Below are positions 19,809 through 27,995 of a stretch of 64,000 nt of DNA, piece by piece. Under the pieces are notes generated by a model, which worked only from the letters and a program-made list of their open reading frames with translations, made no database searches and was not told where the DNA came from. A program made the position numbers and the translations under genes. Each line of letters opens with the position of its first letter. Positions within the stretch are counted from its first letter, which is position 1. Source of the DNA: Chloroflexota bacterium (lineage in GTDB: Bacteria > Chloroflexota > Anaerolineae > Anaerolineales > UBA11579); assembly GCA_016191875.1 (NCBI GenBank), contig JACPVG010000032.1, positions 1 through 64,000 on the forward strand, written 5' to 3'.

Positions 19809-22800
19809 CTAGTTCGGTCCCTCGCCATTGCCATTGCTCTTCGCGGAGTAACCATCGACCGTCAAGGTCGCCAATTGCTTGTACAGGGACCATGTTTTTA
19901 AAACGTCTTCTTGAGCCGCCGCCATCAGTTCTTCGGCGCGGGCGGGTTGGGATTGCAAGAGCATCTTGTAGCGGGTTTCATTGTATGCGTACTCGTCCAA
20001 CCCGATGCTTGGTTCGCGCGAATCGAGTTGGAGCGGGTTCTGCCCTTGTACTGCGCGGCGCGGGTCGAAGCGGTAGAGCGGCCAGTATCCGCTCTCGACC
20101 GCCAGGCGCTGCTGCGTCAGCCCATTTCGCATCTCAATGCCATGGGCGATACAATGGCTGTAGGCGATGATAAGCGAAACTCCCGGGTAGGACTGCGCCT
20201 CCAGGAAGGCCTTGAGAGTTTGCGTGTCGCTGGCGCCCATCGCGATCTTGGCCACATACACATCCTTGTAGGACATCGCTATCATCCCCAGGTCTTTCTT
20301 GGCCGAGTCCTTTCCGTTGGCGGCGAACTTAGCCGCTGCGGCCCGCGGCGTGGATTTAGAAGCCTGCCCGCCTGTGTTCGAATACACTTCGGTATCCAAC
20401 ACCAGGATATTGACGTTTTGTCCGGAAGCCAGCACGTGGTCCAGGCCGCCGTACCCGATGTCATAGGCCCAACCGTCGCCGCCCACGATCCATACGGTTT
20501 TCTCCACCAGGGCGTCGGCCAAGTCTTCAAGCCGCCGCGCTTCAAGAGTTTTAAGCTTTGCCAATTTCCTCGTAAGCGCGGTTACGCGCACCCGTTGGGC
20601 CTGGATGCCCACCTCATCGCCCTGGTTGGCATTCAGCAATTCATCGGCCAGCTTCGCGCCAATCTCATCTCGCAGGCGCACAACCAGTTCACGTGCCTGC
20701 TCGGCCTGTTTGTTAAGCGACAGGCGCATCCCCAGTCCGAATTCGGCATTGTCCTCAAACAACGAATTGGCCCAGGCCGGGCCGCGCCCGGCCGCGTTCT
20801 GCGCCCAGGGTGTGGTTGGCAGGTTGCCGCCATAGATTGAAGAGCAGCCGGTTGCGTTGGCGATGACCGTCCGGTCGCCAAATAACTGGCTCAACAGTTT
20901 GAGGTAAGGGGTTTCTCCGCAGGCCGCGCAGGCCCCGGAGAATTCGAACAAAGGCTGAAGCAACTGCGAGTTCTTCACATTGGCGTGCGAGAGCGCCGCC
21001 CGGTCCACTTCCGGCAGCGACAGGAAGAACTCCCAATTCACGGCTTCCTGCTCGCGCAGGGGAGGTTGCTCGGCCATATTGATGGCTCTCAAACCCGTCT
21101 CGGTCTTGCTCTTGACCGGGCAGGCTTCGATGCACAGCGCGCAACCGGTACAGTCTTCCGGCGATACCTGGAGCGTGTAGAGCTGATCTGGGAATTCCTT
21201 CCAGCGCGCGGCCGCGGATTTGAACCCGTCCGGCGCGCCGGCCAGCAGGTCCGGCGCGTACACCTTTTCCCGGATAACGGCGTGCGGGCACACAAACACG
21301 CATTTCCCGCACTGGATGCAGGTTTCAGAGTCCCAGACCGGAATTTCCAGCGCGATGTTACGCTTCTCCCATTGGGCGGTATCGGTCGGGTAGACGCCGT
21401 CCACCGGCAGGGCGCTCACCGGCAGGCTGTCGCCCTCCCGGGCGATCATCGGCCCTAGGACGTCCCGGACAAACTCTGGCGCAGCCTGCGGAACCGGCGG
21501 CCGCGTCTCGAGCTTGCCGGTTGCTTGCTTCGGCACGTTCACTTCGAATAGGTGGTCGAGCGCCATGTCCACGGCGGCGTAGTTCGCTTCCAGCACCTCC
21601 GCCCCGCGTTTGCCATAGCTCTTCTTGATGGCTTCTTTGATCCTGGCGATGGCTTCCTCGCGGGGCAATACGCCGCTGATGGCGAAGAAACACGCCTGGA
21701 GGATGGTGTTGATGCGCCCGCCCATGCCCGCCGCTTGCGCCACGGCATGCCCATCCACAACGTAAAAGTGCAGGTCTTTGGCGATGATCTGCGTCTGCAC
21801 GGAGCGTGGCAGATGCTCCCAAACTTCTTCCGGCCCGTACGGGCTGTTCAACAGGAACACGCTGCCTGGTTCAGCCGCCTTCAGCACGTCGATTCGCTCC
21901 AGAAAACTGAACTGGTGGCAGGCCACGAAATTGGCCTGCTGAATCAGATAAGTCGCATGGATCGGCCGTTTGCCGAAACGCAGGTGCGATTCCGTCACCG
22001 AGCCGGACTTCTTGGAGTCGTAGACAAAATAGCCTTGAGCGTAGTTGTCGGTTTCTTCGCCGATGATCTTAACGGAATTCTTGTTGGCCCCTACGGTACC
22101 ATCCGCACCCAGCCCAAAGAATATCGCCCGCACGGTCCCCGGGTCTTCCGTGGAGAATTCAGGGTCGTATTCGAGGCTGATATGGGTGACATCATCCCGG
22201 ATCCCAATGGTAAAGTGGTTCTTCGGGCGCACTGCTTTGAGGTTGTCGAACACGCCCTTGACCATCGCCGGCGTGAACTCCTTGGACGACAGGCCGTAGC
22301 GGCCTCCGACGACCTGAACCTTATCGAGAAATGCGGCGCCTTCTTCGGCGCGGCCCTCGCTGATGGCCGTCACAACATCCAGGTAGAGCGGTTCTCCGCC
22401 TGCGCCCGGCTCCTTCGTCCGGTCCAACACCGCGATGCGTTCCACCGTTTCCGGCAGGGCGGCCAGAAACTGCTCAGTCCCAAATGGGCGGTACAGCCGC
22501 ACCTTCAGCAGGCCGACCTTTTCGCCGGCCGCGTTCAGGGCGTCCACCGTTTCCTGGGCAGTTTCTGCCCCGCTGCCCATCATAACGATCAGCCGGCTGG
22601 CGTCTGGCGTGCCGTAGTATTCATACAGCGCGTACGCGCGGCCGGTCAGGTCGCCGAGCGCGTCCATCGTCTTCTGGACGATGCCCGGCACAGCGGCATA
22701 GAAGCGGTTCACCGTTTCGCGCGCCTGGAAATAGACGTCCGGGTTTTGGGCAGTGCCGCGCAACGTCGGGCGGTCGGGGCTCAGACCCCGCCGCCGGTGG

Positions 22801-23405
22801 GCGCTGATGTGTTCTGCGGAGACGATTTTTCTGAGGACTTCATCGTCCAGCATCTCCACCTTGGCGACTTCGTGGGATGTTCGGAAGCCGTCAAAGAAGT
22901 GCAGGAACGGCACGCGGCTTTCCAGCGCGGCCGCCTGGGCGATGAGCGCAAAATCCATCGCCTCCTGGACCGAATTCGAACACAGCATGGCAAAGCCGGT
23001 TGCCCGCGTCGCCATCACGTCGCTGTGATCGCCGAATATCGAAAGTCCCTGAGCGGCCAGCGAGCGCGCCGCCACATGGAAGACTGTGGCCGTCAATTCG
23101 CCAGCGATCTTGAACATATTGGGGATCATCAACAGCAATCCCTGCGAGGCGGTAAACGTTGTCGTCAGCGCCCCGGTCTGGAGCGCGCCGTGAACCGCCC
23201 CGGCCGCCCCGCCCTCGCTCTGCATTTCCTGCACCAGCGGCACGGTATCCCAGATGTTCTTGAGACCATCCGCCGCCCATTCATCCGCCCACTCACCCAT
23301 TGCCGAGGAGGGCGTGATCGGGTAGATGGCGATCACCTCGTTCAAGCGATAAGCGACTGCCGCGACTGCCTGGTTGCCGTCCAGCGTACCGGTCTTCGGT
23401 TTCAT
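19809..23405 (-). CDS. nifJ: Pyruvate:ferredoxin (flavodoxin) oxidoreductase, single-chain
   Basis: A 1198-residue homodimeric-type enzyme oxidising pyruvate to acetyl-CoA, CO2 and reduced ferredoxin, a sign of anaerobic or facultative metabolism. Order: alpha/pyrimidine domain (AIYPITPSSAMGEWADEW), gamma domain near residues 410-620 (FFGLGADGTVGANKNSVKII), a 4Fe-4S pair in the delta region (CIQCGKCVFVCPHA and CTGCALCIEACPVK), then the beta/TPP domain with CAACGETPYLKLL, ATGCSSIYGGNLPTTPW, IVGGDGWAYDIGYGGLDHVL and LDTEVYSNTGGQASKSTPRA. ATG 23405 is chosen because a GGAG precedes it and family homology begins there. It appears monocistronic and stands alone between the STAND module and mvaD. 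Confidence 0.98.
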   Translation of the reverse strand: MKPKTGTLDGNQAVAAVAYRLNEVIAIYPITPSSAMGEWADEWAADGLKNIWDTVPLVQEMQSEGGAAGAVHGALQTGALTTTFTASQGLLLMIPNMFKIAGELTATVFHVAARSLAAQGLSIFGDHSDVMATRATGFAMLCSNSVQEAMDFALIAQAAALESRVPFLHFFDGFRTSHEVAKVEMLDDEVLRKIVSAEHISAHRRRGLSPDRPTLRGTAQNPDVYFQARETVNRFYAAVPGIVQKTMDALGDLTGRAYALYEYYGTPDASRLIVMMGSGAETAQETVDALNAAGEKVGLLKVRLYRPFGTEQFLAALPETVERIAVLDRTKEPGAGGEPLYLDVVTAISEGRAEEGAAFLDKVQVVGGRYGLSSKEFTPAMVKGVFDNLKAVRPKNHFTIGIRDDVTHISLEYDPEFSTEDPGTVRAIFFGLGADGTVGANKNSVKIIGEETDNYAQGYFVYDSKKSGSVTESHLRFGKRPIHATYLIQQANFVACHQFSFLERIDVLKAAEPGSVFLLNSPYGPEEVWEHLPRSVQTQIIAKDLHFYVVDGHAVAQAAGMGGRINTILQACFFAISGVLPREEAIARIKEAIKKSYGKRGAEVLEANYAAVDMALDHLFEVNVPKQATGKLETRPPVPQAAPEFVRDVLGPMIAREGDSLPVSALPVDGVYPTDTAQWEKRNIALEIPVWDSETCIQCGKCVFVCPHAVIREKVYAPDLLAGAPDGFKSAAARWKEFPDQLYTLQVSPEDCTGCALCIEACPVKSKTETGLRAINMAEQPPLREQEAVNWEFFLSLPEVDRAALSHANVKNSQLLQPLFEFSGACAACGETPYLKLLSQLFGDRTVIANATGCSSIYGGNLPTTPWAQNAAGRGPAWANSLFEDNAEFGLGMRLSLNKQAEQARELVVRLRDEIGAKLADELLNANQGDEVGIQAQRVRVTALTRKLAKLKTLEARRLEDLADALVEKTVWIVGGDGWAYDIGYGGLDHVLASGQNVNILVLDTEVYSNTGGQASKSTPRAAAAKFAANGKDSAKKDLGMIAMSYKDVYVAKIAMGASDTQTLKAFLEAQSYPGVSLIIAYSHCIAHGIEMRNGLTQQRLAVESGYWPLYRFDPRRAVQGQNPLQLDSREPSIGLDEYAYNETRYKMLLQSQPARAEELMAAAQEDVLKTWSLYKQLATLTVDGYSAKSNGNGEGPN

Positions 23406-23675
23406 AACCAATCTCCACAACTCGGACAAAAAAGATAAAAATTTGCAAGACTCTCTAGGAAGTGTAATCCTGCGTATAGGCCCATCGTAGGGACAAACAT
23501 ACCCCCCTGCGCGGTGCATGTGTCCTCATTGAAAAGTGCCCGTGATAGACTCGCAATCATGGCCGAAGCCTTCCTCATAGTTGGAATTCCTGACCACTCC
23601 ACGCGTCCATCAAGGGGGGCACCGCGCAGGGACTCAGCGCTTGCTCTCCTTTCGGCAATTACCTATACGTCGATA
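23406..23675. other. Intergenic stretch upstream of porA, no clear gene
   Basis: No convincing coding region. The minus strand must hold the porA/nifJ promoter, but I found no good -35/-10 pair. On the plus strand TTGCTC (23641-23646), a 17-bp spacer and TATACG (23664-23669) would place a transcription start at about 23676, exactly the first base of the structured element that follows. Confidence 0.4.
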
Positions 23676-23806
23676 AGTAGTCCACCGAAAGTTTTCAGAT
23701 AAGGGCGCCCTCAAGTTCTGGCCTGTTCGCTCTCGGAGAACCTCCAGGACTACTCTAATGGTTGGCCGTTTGGGCGCACTGCTATTTCTAATCACTCACG
23801 GCCAAC
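23676..23806 (+). ncRNA. Structured intergenic element, copy A (candidate noncoding RNA)
   Basis: An outer stem AGTAGTCC (23676-23683) pairs with GGACTACT (23747-23754), enclosing a 79-nt unit. A 6-nt linker CTAATG follows, then a hairpin GTTGGCCGT (23761-23769) / ACGGCCAAC (23798-23806), then TACAT. Copy B at 32973-33105 has the same plan with the same 79-nt unit and a 6-nt linker. Between copies one outer-stem pair changes from T-A to C-G on both sides, and a pair flanking the hairpin changes from G-T to A-T. A possible promoter starts exactly at 23676. Strand is uncertain. A palindromic mobile element is the alternative. Confidence 0.5.
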
Positions 23807-23868
23807 TACATAAGTGCTCGTTCCACCGTGATAGACTACTCAGCGACTCCCCCGACCGAGGATAGATC

Positions 23869-24843
23869 ATGTCAGACCTTCGGGCTACCGCCATTGCCCA
23901 TCCCAACATCGCGTTTATCAAATACTGGGGCAATCGCGACGACGACCTGCGAATCCCCGCCAACGGTTCGCTGTCCATGAACCTCGCCGGCCTGGAAACC
24001 CGAACCACGGTCGAATTTGACGCCGACCTGAAACGCGATGAACTGACCGTCAACGCCGCTCCGGCGAATGAGGCCGCCCGCTTGCGGGCAAGCGCCCTGC
24101 TCGACCGCGTTCGAAGACAGGTCGGAATGGCTGCCTGGGCGCGCATCACCAGCGCCAACAACTTCCCGACCGGCTCGGGTATCGCCTCATCCGCTTCTGC
24201 CTTCGCCGCTCTGGCCCTGGCGGCCAGCCGGGCGGCCAGCCTGGAACTTGGCGAATTGCAGTTGTCCATCCTGGCGCGCACCGGCTCCGGCTCAGCTTGC
24301 CGCTCCATCCCGGCCGGATTCGTCGAGTGGCGCCCCGGCGATTCCCATGAAACCTCTTTCGCCGAATCGATTGCCCTTCCGGCGCACTGGGACCTGGTGG
24401 ACCTGGTGGCGGTCGTCAGTCGCACTCATAAGCACACCGGTTCGGCCAGCGGCCACCGCCTGGCCGGCACCAGCCCTCTTCAGGCCGCCCGCCTGGAAGA
24501 CGCGCCCCGCCGGTTGGCAGCCTGCCGCGCCGCCCTGCTCGCCCGCGATTTTGAAGCCTTCGCCGCCGTGGTGGAACTGGACAGCCACCTCATGCACGCC
24601 GTGATGATGACCTCCAGTCCCGCCCTGCTATACTGGCAGCCGGCCACGCTGGCCGTCATGCAGGCCATCGCCGCATTGCGGAGCGGGGGGCTGCCCGCCT
24701 GTACGACCATAGACGCCGGTCCGAATGTCCACGTTCTGACGCTCGCAAACCACCGCCAGGCGGTTCAGTCCGCGCTTGAAAGCATCCCCGGCGTACAGGA
24801 CATTCTGATCTGCCCGCCCGGTGGACCTGCCCGGCTTGCGTAG
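23869..24843 (+). CDS. mvaD: Diphosphomevalonate or phosphomevalonate decarboxylase
   Basis: A 324-residue GHMP-superfamily decarboxylase of the mevalonate isoprenoid route. It has HPNIAFIKYWGNRDDDLRIP at the N-terminus, the ATP-binding NNFPTGSGIASSASAFAALA loop (about residues 101-120), RTGSGSACRSIPAGFVEW, and DAGPNVHVLT with the catalytic Asp near the C-terminus. Classical enzymes act on diphosphomevalonate. Some Chloroflexota use a related phosphomevalonate decarboxylase with isopentenyl phosphate kinase, and I cannot distinguish these from sequence alone. GAGGAT lies seven bases before the ATG, and a TAGACT -10 box is at 23832-23837. No other mevalonate gene is in the window. rseP follows after 158 bp. 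Confidence 0.93.
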   Translation: MSDLRATAIAHPNIAFIKYWGNRDDDLRIPANGSLSMNLAGLETRTTVEFDADLKRDELTVNAAPANEAARLRASALLDRVRRQVGMAAWARITSANNFPTGSGIASSASAFAALALAASRAASLELGELQLSILARTGSGSACRSIPAGFVEWRPGDSHETSFAESIALPAHWDLVDLVAVVSRTHKHTGSASGHRLAGTSPLQAARLEDAPRRLAACRAALLARDFEAFAAVVELDSHLMHAVMMTSSPALLYWQPATLAVMQAIAALRSGGLPACTTIDAGPNVHVLTLANHRQAVQSALESIPGVQDILICPPGGPARLA

Positions 24844-24943
24844 GGCACGCCTGAGTCTTCTTCCGGGTTGTTGTCTTCCCAGATGCAAGGGAATTCACGG
24901 CATGGAAGAGGCCCAGGATCGCTAGATTGTCTCTGCTTGAAGA

Positions 24944-24949
24944 TATAAT
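24944..24949 (+). promoter_or_regulatory. -10 box upstream of the M50 protease operon
   Basis: A perfect TATAAT with no good -35 box. The start near 24956 gives a leader of about 46 nt containing GAAGGAG before the GTG start at 25002. Confidence 0.5.
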
Positions 24950-25001
24950 ACAAGTCGTTGTTTCCCACCCAACGCTTCCTTGAAGGAGCCAGGTACCACT
25001 C

Positions 25002-26063
25002 GTGCTTACCAATTTGCTTCTTTTCGTTTTTTCGATCGCCGCGCTCATCATCGTCCATGAATTAGGACATTTCCTCGCTCTCCGCCTGCTCAAAGTTGAT
25101 GTAGAGGAATTCGGACTGGGCTTCCCGCCGCGCGCCAAGACCTTGTTCACCTGGCAGGGAACCATGTTTTCGCTGAACTGGATCCCGCTGGGCGGATTCG
25201 TGCGCCCGAAAGGGGACAACAATCCCGACATCCCCGGCGGGCTGGCCGCCGCCAGCCCCTGGGTGCGGATAGCCGTTTATCTTGCCGGCCCGCTGGCCAA
25301 CGTCTTGGCGGCTATCGCCCTGTTCAGTCTCTTGTTCTACCAGCTGGGCGCGCCCATCCTCGACCGCGTCCAGGTCATACTGGTCTCCGAAGGCAGCCCG
25401 GCTGAGCAGGCCGGTCTGCTGCCCGGCGACGAAATTCTGGCCGTGGACGGCGAGCCGATCGACAGCACCGAAAAACTTATCGCCCTGGTTGGCGCCAAAC
25501 CCAACCAGGAAATCGCCCTGACGATCTTGCGAGCCGGGCAAACGCTCACCATCCCGGCTGTTCCATTGCCAAACGATGAGGGCATCGGCAAGATCGGCAT
25601 CAATATCGGCCATCCACGCCTGCCCATTTCTGTCGGCGAGTCGCTGCGCGGCGGGGTGGACGCCGTCCGACAGCAGGTGGTCGCCATCCTCACCCTGCCG
25701 GGCCGTCTGCTGGCCGGAACCGCCTCCCCGGAGGAGGGCCGCCTGGTCGGGTACAAAGGCATGTTGGACATGTTCTCCAACATGCGCGAACTGGACCAGG
25801 CCACCGAGGCCACAGTCGGCGGCGGCGTGAATACCCTGGGGCTGATCGCTTCGATCTCGGTTTCGCTGGCCATCCTTAACCTCTTTCCCGTCCCTGCTCT
25901 GGACGGCGGCCGCATCCTGTTCACTTTGCCGGAACTGATCATCCGCCGTCGTCTGCCGATGGATCTTGAGAACGTCGTAAACCTTATCGGCTTTGCCCTG
26001 CTGATCGGTTTGCTGGTATACGTCAATCTCCAGGACTTCATCAACCCGCTTGAGTTGCCCTGA
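25002..26063 (+). CDS. rseP: M50 site-2 zinc metalloprotease, RseP family
   Basis: A 353-residue intramembrane protease. The first membrane helix carries the zinc site HELGH (residues 20-24). PLGGFVRPKGD follows, then a PDZ domain at about 120-195 (VSEGSPAEQAGLLPGDEILAVDGEPI), and the C-terminal membrane core carries the second active-site motif FPVPALDGGRI. RseP relatives cut anti-sigma factors or leftover signal peptides within the membrane; the substrate here is unknown. The start is a GTG with GAAGGAG about 13 bases upstream. It is the first gene of a five-gene tightly spaced plus-strand unit. Confidence 0.96.
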   Translation: MLTNLLLFVFSIAALIIVHELGHFLALRLLKVDVEEFGLGFPPRAKTLFTWQGTMFSLNWIPLGGFVRPKGDNNPDIPGGLAAASPWVRIAVYLAGPLANVLAAIALFSLLFYQLGAPILDRVQVILVSEGSPAEQAGLLPGDEILAVDGEPIDSTEKLIALVGAKPNQEIALTILRAGQTLTIPAVPLPNDEGIGKIGINIGHPRLPISVGESLRGGVDAVRQQVVAILTLPGRLLAGTASPEEGRLVGYKGMLDMFSNMRELDQATEATVGGGVNTLGLIASISVSLAILNLFPVPALDGGRILFTLPELIIRRRLPMDLENVVNLIGFALLIGLLVYVNLQDFINPLELP

Positions 26064-26065
26064 CG

Positions 26066-27076
26066 ATGACTGAAGAAGATTTCGATGCGCGCGATATCCT
26101 CGAGTCGGCGCGCCAGGTGCCAATTGAGGAACTGACTGCCGCGCTCCAATCGGACGAGCCCCTGACAGCCATCCAGCTCATCCGTCTGTCCATGGCCTCC
26201 TCGCAGGAGATGTCCGCAATTCTCGCGCTCCTAACCCAGATTCCCCCGGCGCGCCTGGAAGACTTCTATGAAGACCTTCAGGCATTGACCGAAGCCAACT
26301 TTCTGGTGGATTTCGAGCCGATTTTCATCCAGGGCATTCAGAATCCCTCGCCAACCATCCGTCAGATCTCTCTGCGCGGTCTGGAAGACAGCGAGACCGA
26401 AAGTCTTGTGCCGCGGTTTGTGGAAGTACTGAATTCGGATGCCAACCCGGATGTCCGCGCCCAGTCCGCGGGAACGCTTGGCGGGTGGATTCAAATGGGC
26501 GAACTGGAAGAAATGGAGGTCGCCCTGTTCGATTTTTCCCAGGCTGCCCTCCTCCAGGCCGCCAATGAAGATAAAAGCGATCTCGTGCGCCAAAGGGCGC
26601 TCGAGTCCCTGGGATTCTCCTCCCACCCGGACGTCCCCGCTCTGATCGAAGCCGCCTTTACTTCCGGCGGCGAAGCCGGGCGCGCCAGCGCCCTGCTGGC
26701 CATGGGTCGCTCCGCCGACCCTCGCTGGAAGGAACTCGTTCTGAAATCGCTTGACCACGCCAACAACGACATCCGCCGCCAGGCCGCCTTCGCGGCTGGC
26801 GCCCTTTTTCTCGAAGACGCCGCTCCCGCCCTGCATACCCTGCTGGCCGACGACGACCGGGATGTCCGCCGGGCCGCTGCTTGGGCGCTCTCGGAGGTCG
26901 GCGGCGAAGGCGCCCGCGAGGCGCTTGAAAGCCTGCTGGCGCTCACTGAAGATGAAGAAGAAATCGAAGAGATTGAAAACGCCATCGACAACCTCATCTT
27001 CAATCAGGGAGTGGACGATTTCGGCCTCATGTCCCTCGACCCCGACGACTTCGATCTGCTGGACGATGAGGACTAG
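26066..27076 (+). CDS. HEAT-repeat protein
   Basis: A 336-residue soluble protein made of alpha-helical HEAT-like repeats, clearest as NPSPTIRQISLRGLEDSE, DANPDVRAQSAGTLGGW, KSDLVRQRALESLGF, NNDIRRQAAFAAGALF and DRDVRRAAAWALSEVG. The ends are strongly acidic, with a C-terminal run of Asp and Glu. There is no signal peptide or membrane helix. HEAT arrays are protein-binding scaffolds, so a direct function cannot be given. It starts two bases after the rseP stop, suggesting co-expression with the protease. Confidence 0.9.
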   Translation: MTEEDFDARDILESARQVPIEELTAALQSDEPLTAIQLIRLSMASSQEMSAILALLTQIPPARLEDFYEDLQALTEANFLVDFEPIFIQGIQNPSPTIRQISLRGLEDSETESLVPRFVEVLNSDANPDVRAQSAGTLGGWIQMGELEEMEVALFDFSQAALLQAANEDKSDLVRQRALESLGFSSHPDVPALIEAAFTSGGEAGRASALLAMGRSADPRWKELVLKSLDHANNDIRRQAAFAAGALFLEDAAPALHTLLADDDRDVRRAAAWALSEVGGEGAREALESLLALTEDEEEIEEIENAIDNLIFNQGVDDFGLMSLDPDDFDLLDDED

Positions 27077-27082
27077 ACCCGC

Positions 27083-27994
27083 TTGGCCGCCCTCTTCCCG
27101 CTGTTTTCAAACAACATCCTTCCCATCCTCCTGGCAGCCGGCACGGGCTATCTGCTAGGAAGGATAACCCGGATAGATGCCCGCACCATCTCGCGGGTTA
27201 CGTTTTTCGTTTTCAGTCCCTGCCTCGTATTCCAACTCCTCACCGCCAACCGGTTGGGCGGCCAGGCCGTGTTCCAGATGGCAACCCTCGCGGTCCTGGT
27301 GCTTGTCCTGGTTGGCCTGCTGAGTCTCCTGGTTGGGCGGCTGCTGAAACTTCCGCGGCCGCTGCTGGTGGCCTTCGTGCTCGCTTCCATGTTCGGCAAT
27401 GCCGGCAACTACGGTCTCTCATTCAATGCCTTCGCGTTTGGCGAGGAGGGACTTGCCTTCGCCAGCGTCTATTTCGTCACATCTGGACTGATGGTCTACA
27501 CAGTGGGTATTCTGGTGGCCTCTCTGGGCCAGGGCGATCTCAAGTATTCCCTCGCCAACCTCGTGCGCTATCCCACCCTGTACGCCGTGATTTTCGCCCT
27601 GGTGTTCAATGGCTTGGGGCTGGCACTCCCGGTCCCCGCCGCGCGAACCGTTGACCTGCTCGCCGGCGCGGCCATTCCCAGTATGCTCTTGCTGCTTGGT
27701 CTGCAACTCGGTTCGGTATCCTGGCGCGGCCAGTTGGTCCCGCTGGGCATGGCGAATGCCATGCGGCTGGTGGCTGGCCCGTTGGTAGCCTTTGCCCTGG
27801 CAGGTTTCCTGAATCTTGAAGGAGCCGCCTATCAGGCCGGCGTGGCCGAGTCTGCAATGCCGACCGCAGTGATGGCCACCGTCCTGGCGACCGAATTTGA
27901 CGCCGAACCGGCTTTCGCCACTGCCGTCGTCACCACCACCACGCTGCTCAGCCCATTCACGCTCACACCTCTGCTGGCCTATCTGATGAATTGA
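27083..27994 (+). CDS. AEC-family (auxin efflux carrier-like) transporter
   Basis: A 303-residue membrane protein with about ten helices in the AEC fold. Family-like features include an early LLAAGTGYLLGRI, ASMFGNAGNYGLSFNAFAFG in the middle and AESAMPTAVMATVLATEFD near the C-terminus, where the discontinuous helices with Asn and Pro lie. Bacterial members often export malate, malonate or other organic anions; the substrate is unknown. The start is a TTG six bases after the HEAT gene stop, with no clear ribosome binding site, so translation is probably coupled to the upstream gene. Confidence 0.9.
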   Translation: MAALFPLFSNNILPILLAAGTGYLLGRITRIDARTISRVTFFVFSPCLVFQLLTANRLGGQAVFQMATLAVLVLVLVGLLSLLVGRLLKLPRPLLVAFVLASMFGNAGNYGLSFNAFAFGEEGLAFASVYFVTSGLMVYTVGILVASLGQGDLKYSLANLVRYPTLYAVIFALVFNGLGLALPVPAARTVDLLAGAAIPSMLLLLGLQLGSVSWRGQLVPLGMANAMRLVAGPLVAFALAGFLNLEGAAYQAGVAESAMPTAVMATVLATEFDAEPAFATAVVTTTTLLSPFTLTPLLAYLMN

Positions 27995-27995
27995 C

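Noticed and set aside
23559-23702. A 47-codon open frame starting seven bases after a TAGACT box in the nifJ-mvaD gap.
   Set aside because: No recognisable protein features, no -35 box, and it runs into the structured element; the promoter-like geometry alone is too weak to call a gene.
23676-23806. Possibility that the repeated element is a tRNA, 6S RNA, SRP RNA, attC site or known ribozyme.
   Set aside because: No T-arm or anticodon arm, no SRP tetraloop region, no conserved ribozyme core, and GTTGGCC does not fit the integron core-site pattern. None of the standard families matched by eye.
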